Part shown: in pieces, positions 28,762-42,110 of the stretch
Layout: each line of letters begins with the position of its first letter
Numbering within the stretch: the first letter of the stretch is position 1
Origin: Echiichthys vipera
Lineage: Eukaryota; Chordata; Actinopteri; Perciformes; Trachinidae
DNA length: 64,000 nt
Reading direction: 5' to 3'
Assembly (NCBI GenBank): GCA_963691815.1
Contig: OY829648.1
Coordinates: forward strand, 9,681,889-9,745,888
Position numbers and translations under genes: made by a program
The notes under the pieces: model-generated
What the model was told of the DNA's origin: nothing
Seen by the model: only the letters and a program-made list of their open reading frames with translations
The model's database searches: none

Positions 28762-30360
28762 CCTCAGCCACTGACAGGTCCTTTAAATTCACCACTGCCA
28801 ATTAGAGTCACTCCAGACCTGGTGGTGGGTGCTTGGAGGAGGAGGGGGAGTGAAAAAACTGCTGGGACGATGGTTGCAGGCCTGACAGGCCTGATGTGGA
28901 GATGGAAATGCGGTAATTTGGAGTAATTCGGCAACTCGCTGGCGCTTGCCTTGCCTGCCTGTCTGTCTGTCCACTGAAATAAATGGGGTCAGCAGCGTGT
29001 GATCGGCAACTTTCATTTATATGTAAATGACCCCATCGTTGCTGCAGCAGCTGCTGTGGAAGCTTCTGCTAAGTCTGTACACACACTGAAATCCTGGGCC
29101 TGAGAGAGAAAGCCAACCAGCATAGCTGACTTCTGTCTCCGCCTTCCTTCAGCTCCGTGTTGCCTTTTCTCTCGCTCTCAATCAAACAATTGTCTCTTTC
29201 TTTCCCCGCCTCTCTGTATAATACTATATCACAACAATCTACACATATGCCCAGATTACCTTGCAACGTTTTTTTTTTTCTAAATGTAAATCAATTAACT
29301 TTAAACTTGTTCGCAGTCAGTCCATGACAAAAAGTGGAGGGTGTGTTGCACTGGTCTGAGATGTGTCAGATTTAATGCTTCATCAGTTGTTATGGTATAA
29401 AGATGTAACTCTGTCGTGGACAACCAACTTGACCACCATCTACTGCGTTCTGTGGGGTGGTGGACAATATCAACAGTTTGCAGGTCGTCTTTTTCTGCTG
29501 TCAGCGCAAGAAGTGTAGGGCAACAACTAAAACTATTTATTCATTTATTATTTTCACTACTAATTAATTACAACTCATTCATTTTTAATAATCCTTTTCT
29601 TGAATTTACCAGAGCTCAAGGTGACTTCATAGGACACCCAATCACATTTTTTTTGTGACACATAAAAATTAAGCACGTCCTTACGTTAGAAACTTGAACC
29701 AGTGAATGATTAAACAACTAATCAGCTGACCGATTAAGCAACTAACTGTTTGGTCACTCTAATAGACTCAAAATCTACATACAATATTAGTAATTCTTTT
29801 AAAAATATTTTACTTTTACTAAGCTTTTCTAACATGTAATTTATATTAGGTGCAATATTATAATTGAGGACTGTTAACCATGCTATTTAAGGGCGGCATG
29901 CCTTTCCTAAGATATGCTGCAGAAGTATAGAATAGTAAAGCAAAAAGCAACAGTGAAAACAGTGGAGCAGATCAGATAGTGTATTGTAGGGCCTGGAGGT
30001 GTGTTCACTTCATTACCTAGCTAGCCATTGTGCTGATGCAGAACCGGGGTCCTGTAAATTCCTGCCTGCTTGTGACACCATAGATAATTACACTTCCATA
30101 AATAATGGAGTGTGCCTTGCCCACTTCCTACAGAACTCCCCTAATGAGATTAATATACAGGGAGCAGCTGAAAACACTTGGCAGGTAAATCTTAAACCTT
30201 TTTTTATGTATATAAATTAAAGGCATAATCCAACCTAAAAAATTAGCAAGGCTATAAACAGCTACTGGAAGTGCAATATCTACTCCTGAGGCAATTTCAA
30301 TGCAATCTCCTCGACCACAGATTGGATTATGTGATAATACAACAAACAGAACAAGCACCT
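28762..30360. other. Intronic sequence without a gene
   Basis: AT-rich sequence at 29270-29960 with TAATTA motifs; nothing else is recognised. Confidence 0.5.
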
Positions 30361-30370
30361 GTTCCTCACT
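30361..30370. repeat. Left copy of the 10-bp target-site duplication
   Basis: gttcctcact, identical to 30711-30720, abuts the left end of the TIR element. Confidence 0.85.
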
Positions 30371-30710
30371 TAGACTGTATACAAAGATGGACGACGCTTC
30401 TCCCACTGTACAAAAATAAAGGCAAAACATCCTGGATACGGATGGTGTCATCTTGAGCTTCTGTGTGTAAGTGATGTCCTGTCCATTAATCTTCCTGATC
30501 AATCACAAGTCAACCACAGCTGTCAATCATGACGTAAACGTACATCATAGATATATATGTGTACCTGAATTTTTTAGTTTGGCCCTTGCCCATCAGCTGG
30601 AGGGGGCAGGATTTATGACCTATACTGCAGCCAACCACCAGGGGGTGATCAAAATGTCTTGGCTTCACTTTTGGTGATGTCCAGGCAGCCATCTTTAAAT
30701 GCAGTCTATG
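30371..30710. mobile_element. 340-bp TIR element flanked by a perfect 10-bp target-site duplication
   Basis: The left end begins tagactgtatacaaagatgg and the right end finishes ccatctttaaatgcagtcta plus tg, imperfect inverted repeats of about 20 bp. The element is bracketed by gttcctcact at both 30361-30370 and 30711-30720, an exact direct repeat. I recognise the ends (catagactgtat..aaagatgg) from a common perciform repeat. A 9-11 bp target duplication is typical of Mutator-like elements, so a MULE-derived MITE is a reasonable inference. There is no transposase frame. Confidence 0.88.
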
Positions 30711-30720
30711 GTTCCTCACT
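30711..30720. repeat. Right copy of the 10-bp target-site duplication
   Basis: gttcctcact, identical to 30361-30370, abuts the right end of the TIR element. The next base is t on both sides, so 11 bp is possible. Confidence 0.85.
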
Positions 30721-32631
30721 TTAAAGGGTTAAGTGAGTAAACAATGAGGTTAGGGTTATTTTGAAGCAGAAATATAAGGTCGAAGTGGGAATCCATTGCA
30801 ACCCAATTTGATCAGGTAAGGCTTTGATCATGTTTCTCTCGAGACATCAAAAGTATTTCAAGAGACCATCATCGTCTATTGCATTGTTCGGCGGTGGTGA
30901 TTTTTCTTCTTATTCTTACGAATAATTGGCCAAATGTTGACAGTGTAACATCATGCTGAGATTTTCCTCTGTACAGCTACAATGATGTTTAATGGGAGAA
31001 AAGTTTTCAGCTTTCAAAAACATAAATGGGTATCTGCAGGTTTCGGTGTCAGTTCCTCAGAATGAAAGCACAAAGGATTCCTTCAGGCTCACTTCCTTTG
31101 CACTGATACTCAGAAAAAACACAGAGAAATCTATTTCCAAATAGAGAGACATAGCAATTTATCCACCAACAGTATTGTCTATACTGTGATGCAATGCAGT
31201 ACATTTTGAATTGGGCATAACTTTTTTTAAATTGGCAATAACAGATAAAGCTTGCACTTGCTGCTATTCTTGCTTAGATGTAAAACTATAACAATGGGTC
31301 GCCGTCAGTAGCGTTCCAGTTAACAGTATTACAAGAATGTTAATTGCCTACAGATTTGCATATATTCATACCGAGTTAAATAAACACATGGTAGTTTTAC
31401 AATGTATTTATTGAGTGTTTATGTATTGCAGTTCGCAAAGTCGGGTGTTTAATGGCAGGGATGTCGGGCTGATTTGCCTCGTCGTTTGCATGTGAATGAG
31501 CAGATAATGCACATTGATTAGTGACTCAATAGCAGTATTAGTATATATTCTGTGGTATTTGTTAATTGGAAAAGTTTACTAAAGACCTATCATAACTGTG
31601 GATTGGAAACGACATTTAATGCCATGAACAAACTTACCTCCACCGTTTTCTCTTGCTCACAGGGTGTTCGGGCAAAAGAGTTCCCCGGGGGCACGTGCAC
31701 CTAGTTATAGTTGCTCGAGGGTAATAACATGTGGGAAGCAGGAAGAGGGGATTTATATTCCATTGTTTAAATGTATTTTATATGTAATATATTCATTGGT
31801 ATTTCTTAGGTGTATTTTAGTTGTGTGCAAATATTTATTAGGATAGTATATTTTTGATAATGGTTTCATGTAAATATTTGTATACATCTATATGCTTTGT
31901 GTGTTAAGATCCCTGTGAGAAAAATGGTATGTGCCAGCCAATTGTGAAGCAAACTGTCTGATATAAGTCGGTCAGTCTGTATATGAATGTGCTGCTGGAA
32001 GGTGATGGGCAGATCTGTGTACAAGGAGATAAAATAAATGTTGCATGGTGAAATGCCACCTGGATCTTGTGCTTCTCCTCATTTACCTCCATGGAAGCTG
32101 AGGCACTGTAACAAAAACAGACACCAAGTTTCCTTTCAAAGTATCTCAACACACAGTTACCCCCCTACAAACCTCCAGCACTATTAGCTCTCAAATTGTC
32201 AGTCTTGGACACGTTAAAGTGAGCTTTTATGTATATTGCTGCACCGCTTTTATATTTTGCATAGCGTGAGTCATGTTTATTTATCATAACTAATTCATGA
32301 AAGAGGTGCCTTTGATGATGCATTGATTTCATTATAAAATCTTTAAGCTATCTTTCATCTAGTCTTGAAAGCTGAGATATGTGGAAAGATCTAATTGGGT
32401 TCTCTGGACTGAACTGTTTTGAATTAAAGTTGAGTAAATAGTTAATGTGCTGAAATAGTTCCATCTGCTATATAATATATATATATGTGTGTATGTATGG
32501 AGTGCTGCAAAGATACAGAGGAGCATCTAAAGGAGAGTGAGAGATCTCAACAGTCTGGCCGAAGATCCGTTCAAAGTGTGGTAATAATCCCATAGATGAC
32601 GATTCAAAGACAACTTTAGAAAACGATATCT

Positions 32632-32657
32632 GCCTGTGCCAAAACTAGGTTGTAAGG
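32632..32657 (+). repeat. Copy 1 of a diverged direct repeat (gcctgtgcc..aggttgtaagg)
   Basis: 24 of 26 bases match 33049-33074, and both copies are followed by GT-rich sequence and preceded by a related actttaraaaacg stretch. This suggests an older dispersed element or a local duplication of about 45 bp. Confidence 0.6.
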
Positions 32658-32659
32658 TG

Positions 32660-32694
32660 GTGTGTGTGTGCGTGTGTGTGTGTGTGTGTGTGTG
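32660..32694. repeat. (GT)n microsatellite
   Basis: GT units with one CG interruption. Confidence 0.93.
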
Positions 32695-33048
32695 GTGAAA
32701 TCTCCTCTCACGAGTCATGTAATACACATGTTTTTTGTGTGAGAGAGTCGTGCCACTCAGCTGGAGCGTTAAGAAGAAAAGCTGTAAAAATGTCAGAGGG
32801 AACTGACATTCAAGCACTATATCCGCCAAAAAAAGTACCTTAAATCGGCAGCGTGGGAGCATTTAGGATCTCTGCAAAATGACCAGGGAATTGTTGTAGA
32901 AGATGGATTTTCAATTTGCAAGGCGCGCCGTCAAAAAGTTACTGCAAAAGGTCCAACCCCTTCAATAGGCTCCAACACCCCTTCATGCTCAAGTCAAGGT
33001 AAACAAAAAAAAAACAGCCTGCAAATGTAACATTACTTTAAAAACGTT

Positions 33049-33074
33049 GCCTGTGCCAGATCTAGGTTGTAAGG
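33049..33074 (+). repeat. Copy 2 of the diverged direct repeat
   Basis: Partner of 32632-32657, offset 417 bp, two mismatches, followed by cgtgtgtgtgt. Confidence 0.6.
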
Positions 33075-34062
33075 CGTGTGTGTGTATCAAGTCATCGATA
33101 AGGTCTAAAACAGTTTTAGGGTCACTAGTGGGAGGATGTACCATTTTTGCACAGTAGTTCAACACATAAAGAACCATTGTGCAGCTCGTGAAAAGTGGTA
33201 TGGACAGACGCACACACGCAACCATTCTCATAGTTTCCTCTCTCTTATATTCACTCTGCTCTCCAATTCCAATCCAACGACTAAGGAAATAAAATCACAT
33301 CACGCTGAAACGGTGGCTTATAAATTTGATTTGTTTCAAACACACACACGCACACATCTAAACGAGATGTTTGCATCTAAAATGTGCAGTTTTGTGGCAG
33401 CTTTCATAGCTAAAACCGACAAACATGCATGTGCATTTGTGTGCCTACGTGTTAATGAGCGAGTTGTCGTGAAGTACAGCAGTTGTTTTTAAATTGGACT
33501 GGGGACGGGTGGACTGTGCTTGAAGGGCATCTAAGACGCCAGAAAGAAAGAACAGCTATATTACATTAAAGTTGAAATCACAAGAAAGGGTCCAAATGAA
33601 AGTATGAGCTCCACAATAAACTGACCTTTTTTGAAGTGCCATGAAATCAAGTGTGAGCCAGTGTCCCACATCCACCAAAACAGGGATAAAATGGAAGAAT
33701 AGTTGCTTTAAAGACATCTTATCTACCTCAGCTCGAGGACAAATGCATTTGTGAAATTTCTCTTGAAGCCATAAGGCAACTGAAGTGTTGCATCACCTAT
33801 TATTATCAAGTTCACTTTTAATAGGTGATGCTGACGTGGAAATCCAGTGATGATCTTTTAGTTTAGCTTGCCTTTTATTGCTGTGCAGGTACGTACGCAC
33901 AGATAAATGCACACTTCTGTTTCCATAAAACTGAATACAGTACACGGTTGTGTACTCTGCACACTCCACGTACTCCATAATGACACCACACAGTGGAACT
34001 ATTAACACAATAAACCATGAGTGCTTCATAGAGCATAGGGACTGAGTGAGGGGGAGATTGGA

Positions 34063-34064
<2 letters not shown>

Positions 34065-34128
<64 letters not shown>
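34065..34128. repeat. (GT)32 microsatellite
   Basis: Uninterrupted. It faces the CA tract at 34564-34664 across about 435 bp. Confidence 0.97.
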
Positions 34129-34522
34129 CTGCCTTTAAAACTCAAACCCACAGCTCCCCAGTATCCCATCACTGGCCTAGGTAATATTGAGGGAGAAATA
34201 GTTCCACTGATTGTCTGAACACTCAACCACAATGTCTGGCTGTGGAGGGGAAATAAAGTGGGCCTAATTAAAATTTCAGGGGTACCAGCTGGGTGTCTGA
34301 TCCCCCCTCCCGGTGTCTTTGTGTCTGGATTGAGATACACTCACCTTGATTTCTTCATTTATTAACCTTGACAGAAACAAATCTGCATACCTATGCACAG
34401 TGCCATAAAGGGTGGATAATAGGGCAGGTATGCAAACATACAGTATATGCACACACCCTCATGAATCTGCACAAAGCCTGGCACACATGCATAACAATGT
34501 ACATACACATTTACATTTTTCA

Positions 34523-34563
34523 TACACACACACACACATACTGTACCCACATTAATTCACCTG

Positions 34564-34652
<89 letters not shown>

Positions 34653-34664
34653 ACACACACACAC
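34523..34664. repeat. Pair of (CA)n tracts
   Basis: A short CA run at 34523-34538 and a long one at 34564-34664 with a single TA interruption. Confidence 0.96.
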
Positions 34665-35634
34665 CCCGTAGGCCCAGACAAGGCCGTTCTTTAATGAACA
34701 GCTTAATGGGCAAAGAAAGATACAACAAAGCCGTCTGGGAGGACTGTTTGTAGTGAAGTGATCAAATACACTCAGCAATGCAATCCTTAGCATGAATAGT
34801 TATAATGATGAGCATGGGTGAATATGAAATCAGGCTCATTTTCACCAAATTAAAGCATCATTTTGCCACTGGTGCAACATCCAATGACAGGCAGATCAAC
34901 TGGAAAACTCATTCTTCATCATTTATCCACTGTAGATGCAGCTGACAAAATATTTTTGAGTCAATTAGCAACATTTTAATTACTAGCTGCTAAAGCAATG
35001 CTGGTAATGTTTTCACCTTGTGGGTATCTGTGTGAGTGTGTGTTTGTCATGGGAAAATGTGGTCCTAGAGACACCTACTGTAGCAACTACCACAGAGGCG
35101 GTTTTGAGTATTTTGCGAGGTGAAAGATACAGTCACAAAACCTTTATGTGCTTGTTGAATGGCCGAGTTCAAAGATGCAACGGCACCAGAAGCAAGGGAG
35201 TAGAAAGTAGAGAAGGAGCCAATGCAATTTGGCGTTGTCATTGCCACATGGTCTCCACAGCTATTCTATCTATACGTGGAGACCGCAAGCTTATTGGGAG
35301 TGCAAGTAGAATTACGTAGAAAGAAGTATGATGTGTGTCTATATGTCCATGCATATAATGGGGTGTGGATACGTGTGTGTGCTGTTCCCCAAAGAGTTGC
35401 TAAATTGAGGGCCGCATCCCTATTTGGCCTGCCGGATGGCGACCTTGCCGCCCCGTCTCTCTCTGTGCTTCACGAGTACCTAATGAAGACTTCAAGGCCA
35501 GGCAAACAAATTCTAATGAATTGCCGTGCTGCGACTGAAAAGTAGATGTTCTGCCCGACACGCACACAAATATAAGAAACACATACTGTACACACAGTGT
35601 CCACGCATGAAATGCATATCTATCTATACACACT

Positions 35635-35674
<40 letters not shown>

Positions 35675-36699
35675 ATTAGACAGTGCATTAATTCTCATCA
35701 GCTCGGGAGAAAGAGTGCATGTGATGGTGAAGCACCGTTCCAGAGCTGCTTCTCTCTCACAAAACACACTCCTTTAATAAAACCATCACGATTGATATCT
35801 GATATCCCAAGTGACAGAGAAAGACAAAAAAAGAGAGATTGTGGAGAGCTAAATGTGAGTAAGTCCATACCTGCATGTTTTGGTATTTTCTGCAGTGTGA
35901 TTGTGTGTGTTGATAGCAGTTGTCGTCACTACAGCAATGACTGACCTTTAACAGAGTTTCGATGTTACAGTAGATGAAGTTGTCTTTCTCCTTCACTTAA
36001 AGGGGAGTGACATTTAACATTCCCCACAGGTCAAAGGAGGTTACGAATATCAAAGAAAGAATCTCTTACTCTGTGTAGTGGGGTGCATGAGTGTGTGTTT
36101 ATATGCATGTGTCTTTTAAACATATAACACAAAATCCTTTTTTCTCTTTTTAATTCTATTCCTCTTCACTTTTTTCCTCTTGTGGACCCCAACTTTTTTA
36201 CTGGTATCTGTTCTCTCTCTCTTCCTAAGGCAATTAAGTGCTAAGCAATACAGAGGTTGAGAGATGGAGGGATAAAAAGGAGGAGTGATGGCCAAAGGCA
36301 TGCCATGCGCTCCAACAGACAGACCCTGTTGCCATTGGCCACTGTAACAGATCCCTGTCTCTGGAGTTTTAAATGATTCAAACATTTGCCCTTCGCTGTT
36401 CCTGTGGTGGGCAGAGATGTTCCTCGTCTCCTCTCCTGCTCCCACTCTGTGGAACGCACTCTCTCATACAAGCAGCTCACTGGCTGAGCAATTTATTACT
36501 TCCCTCAATATTTACCTTTATGCTTTGTTTGCATCATTTTGTTTATTTCATTTTAAAAAGAGCCTCTGATTGATCATCACTTGCCACAACCTCTATCCAG
36601 GACACCAAAAAAGCTGTTTTCACAGTGTTTTACTGTGCCAAAGAACTAAATGACCCCACATGAGTTATTTTTGCTGGATGTGCTGCAAGATTGACTCAT
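34665..36699. other. Intronic sequence without a gene
   Basis: Contains a small perfect hairpin, ggtctccac (35250-35258) with gtggagacc (35276-35284) and a 17-nt loop. Nothing coding is supported. Confidence 0.5.
35636..35672. repeat. (CA)18 microsatellite
   Basis: Uninterrupted CA. Confidence 0.95.
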
Positions 36700-37190
36700 A
36701 AAACCCTGAAATGAGTTAGCAATTTTTGACTTCCGGTTCCCTTGTTTCAAAGTCAATGGTTTTTTTAAATGCCTTTTTTGTTAGATGTCTGACGCATCAG
36801 ATTGGTTGCACCGAGAAGCCGACTTTCATACTTTCAAATATGTCGGCAAATACACCATTTCTGAATTTTGACGCTTTTATGTGTCTTAAAAATGGCGGCC
36901 GCTAAAAGAGACTAAAGAGGTTTTCATCACGTTTGTTTATAGCTTAACATTAGCTTTTTGTTTCTGCTGATTGCATTTTCATATAGAAAATCATAAAAGT
37001 GGTGTTTGGTTGTGAAGATTATCTTGATGAACAAAATATGAAAGTATCATTTGTTTGCAGCAGAGCTTATTTTCTGCAATCATCTAAAATCCTTTTTGGC
37101 TTTTTTGCTGAGGGAACAAGGGCAATGCTAACTTTCGGGTTGGCCTACAAAAATAAGCCATTCCTGCAGAACTCTATTAGCATCCAGATG
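36700..37190. mobile_element. Probable teleost interspersed repeat
   Basis: cttccggttcccttgtttca, gtctgacgcatcagattggt and tgtcttaaaaatggcggccg appear in an order I associate with a repeated fish sequence. Ends are not defined and no TIR is seen. The 73-codon frame at 36999-37220 is not recognisable as a protein. Confidence 0.45.
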
Positions 37191-37365
37191 CAGAAATTAT
37201 ACACAGCAGAACAGCCTTAATTAAATTCTTGATACAATTTAAATTTGGACAAACAACTTTTATACTGACTGGAGACTAACAGGAGACTAGCAAATCAAGC
37301 AGGACCATGGCCTAATAAACCTGAAAAAATAATAACCCCCATCTTGAACCCAAAGTGTGGAATAT

Positions 37366-37402
37366 GGGGGGGGGGGAGAGAGAGAGAGAGAAAGAGAGAG
37401 AG
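37366..37402. repeat. Poly-G (11) joined to (GA)n
   Basis: G at 37366-37376, then AG units with an AAAG interruption. Confidence 0.93.
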
Positions 37403-37690
37403 ATGTATTTGGATATAATTGGCAGTCTTTTCTCAGTTCTTGGCAGGCACAATGTTGGACTAAAAATGAGAGGAGAAATGTACCGCGTACAGTTGACAGA
37501 GCTCCAGAGAGGTACGGAGCTCAGTCCCCAGAACAAAGAAGTGGAGGTGAGCAGATGAGGGAAGGCCAGAGGTTGCAGGGGGCAAAACATCAACGCAGCT
37601 GTGCAACAAAACACCCGAGCCCTAATGACTGACAAGCCAACAGCAGATGAGCTGGCAGTAAATACATTAATTACACAAACCAAGGCCAAG

Positions 37691-37738
37691 CAGAACTGAA
37701 CTGAGCCGTGCTGAGCTGAGCTGAGCTGGGCTGAGTTG
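37691..37738. repeat. (GAGCT)n-like pentanucleotide repeat
   Basis: gctgagctgagctgagctgg is the core of an imperfect five-base tandem repeat. Confidence 0.75.
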
Positions 37739-37943
37739 TCTCTCCCTCGGCTGAGTTAGGCCTCAGTGCAGGGCTAGTGGAGGATGCTCAGCCTCTGCGG
37801 AGCGTGCTTTGCAATCCCCAGGCCTCATTAAGGATGCAGAGAGGTTCTGACTCGCATCACCTGTGAGCTTTTTATATCTGGCATAATCTCTTAGTAGATA
37901 TTTCTTACATCCAATAATGAGCAAGTTATTACTCCATGCAACA

Positions 37944-37970
37944 GAGAGAAAGAGAGAGAGAGAGAGAGAG
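37944..37970. repeat. (GA)n microsatellite
   Basis: GA units with one AAAG interruption. Confidence 0.92.
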
Positions 37971-38646
37971 TAGGGAAGGAAGCCAGGGTAAATGAGAGAA
38001 GTAGGGAGGAGGGAAGGAAAAAAGAAAGCGAGGAAATAAAGAGAGTTGAAATACGGAGGGGCACAGAAAATCCACTCCATTTTAATAGCAGTAGCGATAA
38101 GGAGGCATCCCTATTCAGTTTTGGTTGTTAACATTAACAGTGTTTACGGCATTATGACCCTGGTATAATCAAATTACTTGACAGCCCCCTGCCTCCTGCC
38201 TATTTGGGTCTTGGAGGGAGCGGAGGGGAAAACGGGAGCACAGAAGGGGAGCAGCGCTGCATAATAAATACATAAATAAGTGCATAAATAAACAGAGCAT
38301 CAGACCTCTGCTTCACATGGCAGAGACAGCACCTTAAGCATTGGAAGACGAGTCATCCTACTGTCTTTCCCTTCTCTCTGCTGTCTGCATTGATTGATGT
38401 GAAGCGGGAGGATCAAAGGCTGCTGAACAGTAGTACTCAGGAAGATGGAGAGATAGAGGGAGGAGGAGAGCGGAGGCAAAGGAGGGATGAGGGTTGGAGG
38501 GGTAAAGGGGGAACAGAGAGAGAAGTTCAGGGCCCTGCTGTCTGTCAGCCAGCTCCATGAATTGACCCTCTAACTACAGGGCTAAGTCAGACATTAAGGC
38601 CTCCAGAGTCAACGAGGATTCACTCATTCTCAATCTCTCTGTTCTA

Positions 38647-38670
38647 CCTCCCTCCCTCCCTCCCTCCCTC
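38647..38670. repeat. (CCTC)6 tetranucleotide repeat
   Basis: Uninterrupted cctc/tccc units. Confidence 0.92.
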
Positions 38671-39489
38671 TTTTCTCTTTGTCTCCCTCCTTTATCTTTT
38701 CTCCTCTATGTCCCATCCTGAAGAGGAGGAGCAGGGCCAAGCACCATTAATCTCCTATCTAATAACACTGGTAATGTTACACATTATTGGAAAGAGATGG
38801 GCAAAATGAACCAATAAGTTATCTGATATGGGTCTCCCTTCCCCACGCACACTCCGATCCCAAGGACATTTAGGCAAAAGATGATGCAGACACAGACACA
38901 GATGCAGACTGAGGAAGACAGAGAGAAAAGGAGAATTGGTAATGGGAAAAAGGGTGGGCAATGTGAAATATTTCCTGCTATCGACCTCTTGGCCAGGGAC
39001 ATGCATAGATTTCTGTATGTGGAAGATAAGTGTCTTTGATAAAGTAGGTTAGCATTGATTAATCCATGAAATCTTGGGGCTGTGGACTTGAAGTTAATGA
39101 GTAAGGTTTTTCTATTTTCTCTGCAATCTCTCACAACATAGGTTTTCAGCACAGCCCGGGGACCCCGCGATCGCAGCACGCCGGGCCCCCCTCATTTTAA
39201 ATGTCTGTTATTTTGGGCGAAGATGGCCAATCAATGAAGTTGACATTTGTTACTGTGAAGGATTCACAATGCAATCATGGGATAAGGGTTGTAAGGGCCT
39301 GCTAGGTGCATATAGAGGGGGTGGAAAGGTCACAGCTAATCTAAAAGGAACAAGAGTTATTTATCCATACACACCAGAATAAAAAAAAGAGAAGATGAGA
39401 GACACAATCTATATATACAGCTGGGGGGGGTATGGAGGCGTCACAAACACATACACTCACAAACAAAGCATCCTATCTTCTGCAAAGTA

Positions 39490-39509
39490 CCCCCCCCCCC
39501 CCCCCCCCC
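39490..39509. repeat. Poly-C run, 20 bases
   Basis: Uninterrupted C. It would be poly-G in the CELF pre-mRNA. Confidence 0.92.
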
Positions 39510-40870
39510 ATTTCAATTGCTATTAAACACTGTGCATCAAGTATACTACTGTGTCTCACAGCCTATAACTGAGTTTTGTGGTAGCATTCAACAGCTTAGA
39601 AGGATGAAGAAATCTCAATACGCCATTAAACACTCCTTGTATGAGGTTAAGCTAACCCTGTTTCAAAAGTCCATCTGCATCATTTGTGCTGCGTGGTTTC
39701 CTGCCACATCTAATATTGTATGACAGTCTTTTTGCATGCGGCTGTAGTGAAGGAAAGCAAAGCAAACAGCACGTTGGCTGTACACATCAGTCACATTTAG
39801 AACAACCTTGAAACAAATAGCACTGTGGACGCATCCTCAGGCACGGAGCGCTGGGAGAAAGAAATCAAGGGAGACAGACAGACGGGCATTGCAAGCAGGC
39901 AAACAGGCAGCTTTCTCTTTCTTTCTCCCTCTATCTCTCTTACTGACTGTACATCAACACCTCTGTTGCCCACACTCTTTCACATTCTAGTCTCTCCCTC
40001 TTCTCACTCACATTAATCAATTTCTCTCTCTCCGCTGTAAATCATCCCTCTCTTTCTCAACCTCAGCAGCAGCTGTGCGGAGGAGGTAGAGTGGATGTCA
40101 AAATATTTGGCAGCCATCTCTAGTGCCAGTGTAGCATTTTAACCTCTGTGGTTATTACACATACACAGGTTTGTCTGACATCCCCCCAGGCATTAGCCTT
40201 GAAATCTCGCTGTCTTTCTCCCACTCTCTCCCTCTCTCCATTCATCACATCATTATCCTTACAGCAAGGATACACAAACAAAAAGCTCACCACCCCCCAC
40301 CGTCACTGCTCAGCGCTCTGTGAATGGCTGAAGCTTTACGCCAAACACAGCGTGCCCCTAATCCACCAGAGTAAAAAGTGGAGTAAGGCAGAGGGCTCAC
40401 CTTTTCCGCTCAATGCAACCACGAGAGTGAGGATCGGCAAATGGTGTTCATGCACTCAATCTTAAGTCTTGTGTACTTGCACACCACGCCCCCCATTGCA
40501 CACACACACACATAAATAAACACTACGTGTCTGTTACTTTCGTGCACACACAGATATTTTCAGTAGCTAATTATCTAATTCCTTCCTTCAGCTTCGGCTT
40601 GGTGAGTGTGTAAATCATGCGTGTTGCAGGAACTCTCTGCCCCAGGCTCTGCCATGCAAACACACACACACAAAATGCATCCCCACCCTTAAGTCTTTGT
40701 TTCAGTGCTTTTTCTTTTGCAGAGAAGGTGTAGGGTATTCCAGGAAGAGAAGACAACCCTACAGGGCTTCCTGACAGCCCGTGTAAATCAGATGTCATAG
40801 AAAGATCTAATGGTGCTGCATGGACCTGATACACAGTGCTGTACTGTGCTGACAGTTGCATGTACTGAGT

Positions 40871-40882
40871 ACACACACACAC

Positions 40883-40923
<41 letters not shown>

Positions 40924-40924
40924 C

Positions 40925-40956
<32 letters not shown>

Positions 40957-40959
40957 ACG
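40871..40959. repeat. (CA)n microsatellite, 89 bp
   Basis: CA with CG, GCTC and AAAC interruptions. Confidence 0.96.
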
Positions 40960-42110
40960 CTCCACCAGCATGTATAGGCTAATGCAGTAGATAACGTAAA
41001 GCTTAAATGTGGCCGACAGTTGCCTTGCTCAGCAGTACAATGGCCGTATGTCTCCTTTACTGAACTGAATGCATCTTTTCCGTGTCGTACAAAAAGCTAT
41101 AAACACACACATACATACATGTATACTTACAATACAGCATGTGTGAACAAACTATTTCTATTTTTTTTATTTCTTTTGTAGGAAATATGTTCCGCTGAAA
41201 AAGCAATTTCTAGCACTCCTTTACTTCACCTGTTTTTTGCTGAGACACGGATACATTGCAAATGTATTTTTCTCAAGTCTACGAGTAATCCTTTACAGCT
41301 TATTTCCCGTAGAACAAGACAAATCCTCCACTAAACTGAGATAATTAATTTGTATTTTCACTGCAGTTTCACCTGTTTCAAGGATCCTCGGGATAATTAG
41401 CCAGAGCTTGTAAAAGGGAAGGCCAGTGCAATTAAGATTAGCATTTGTTTCAAGAATAGCCTGGATATGAGTTGATTCGCACTGAAAAAAGCACAACTAT
41501 TCCACCTCCTTTTTACTTATCTGAGAAGATAGAACAGATGTTTTGTCATAACATTTCATACGTATGCACACAAAGCATCTGCAAGCACCATGTTTGTGTC
41601 TCTAGTTTCATTACGGTGGATCATGGAAAGCACAGGAGTCACTGATGGTGCTGTTGTGGTAAAGATACATAAACATATCTCCTCTATTCTGCCCCATTAA
41701 AACCTGTTCTTCTCTCCTGTGCCCTATTACCGCCGATCCTCCTCAGTTCTTCTGTGTACCATCAAAGATATTTCCCTGCAGTGTGTAATAATAGACTAAC
41801 TAACCATAAAAAAAACACTTGTTAGCATACTTCTTAGTATACTGTGACAGTACCACAACATACCAACAACACAGTCTGACAGTAAAGCAACAAGGAATTC
41901 ATTACTATGGAGGATAAGCTACACAACATTTTGGCATTATATTCTAGAACTGCTATATGCAGCCAGTATAAGGGCGTGTGCAGGATTTTGAAGTGGATTA
42001 TGGATTGTGCCCAGAAAAGCTTAGGCTGAACTATTGAGTGAGATTTGGTTTAATGCAGTATTAAGTGTACTGACTGATTTCGAATGAAAATTGTGACACG
42101 CTAGTGGGGA

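Larger units (their letters stand above)
30721..34064. other. Intronic sequence without a gene
   Basis: AT-rich, with the diverged direct repeat pair at 32.6-33.1 kb as its only structure. Confidence 0.5.
37740..42110. other. Intronic sequence without a gene
   Basis: Purine-rich patches, poly-C and CA tracts only. The patch at 41335-41500, rich in homeodomain-like TAATTA/ATTAG words, is a candidate for a conserved non-coding element, not shown by sequence alone. Confidence 0.45.

Noticed and set aside
35250..35284. Small hairpin as a microRNA precursor
   Set aside because: The stem is only 9 bp, far too short for a pre-miRNA.
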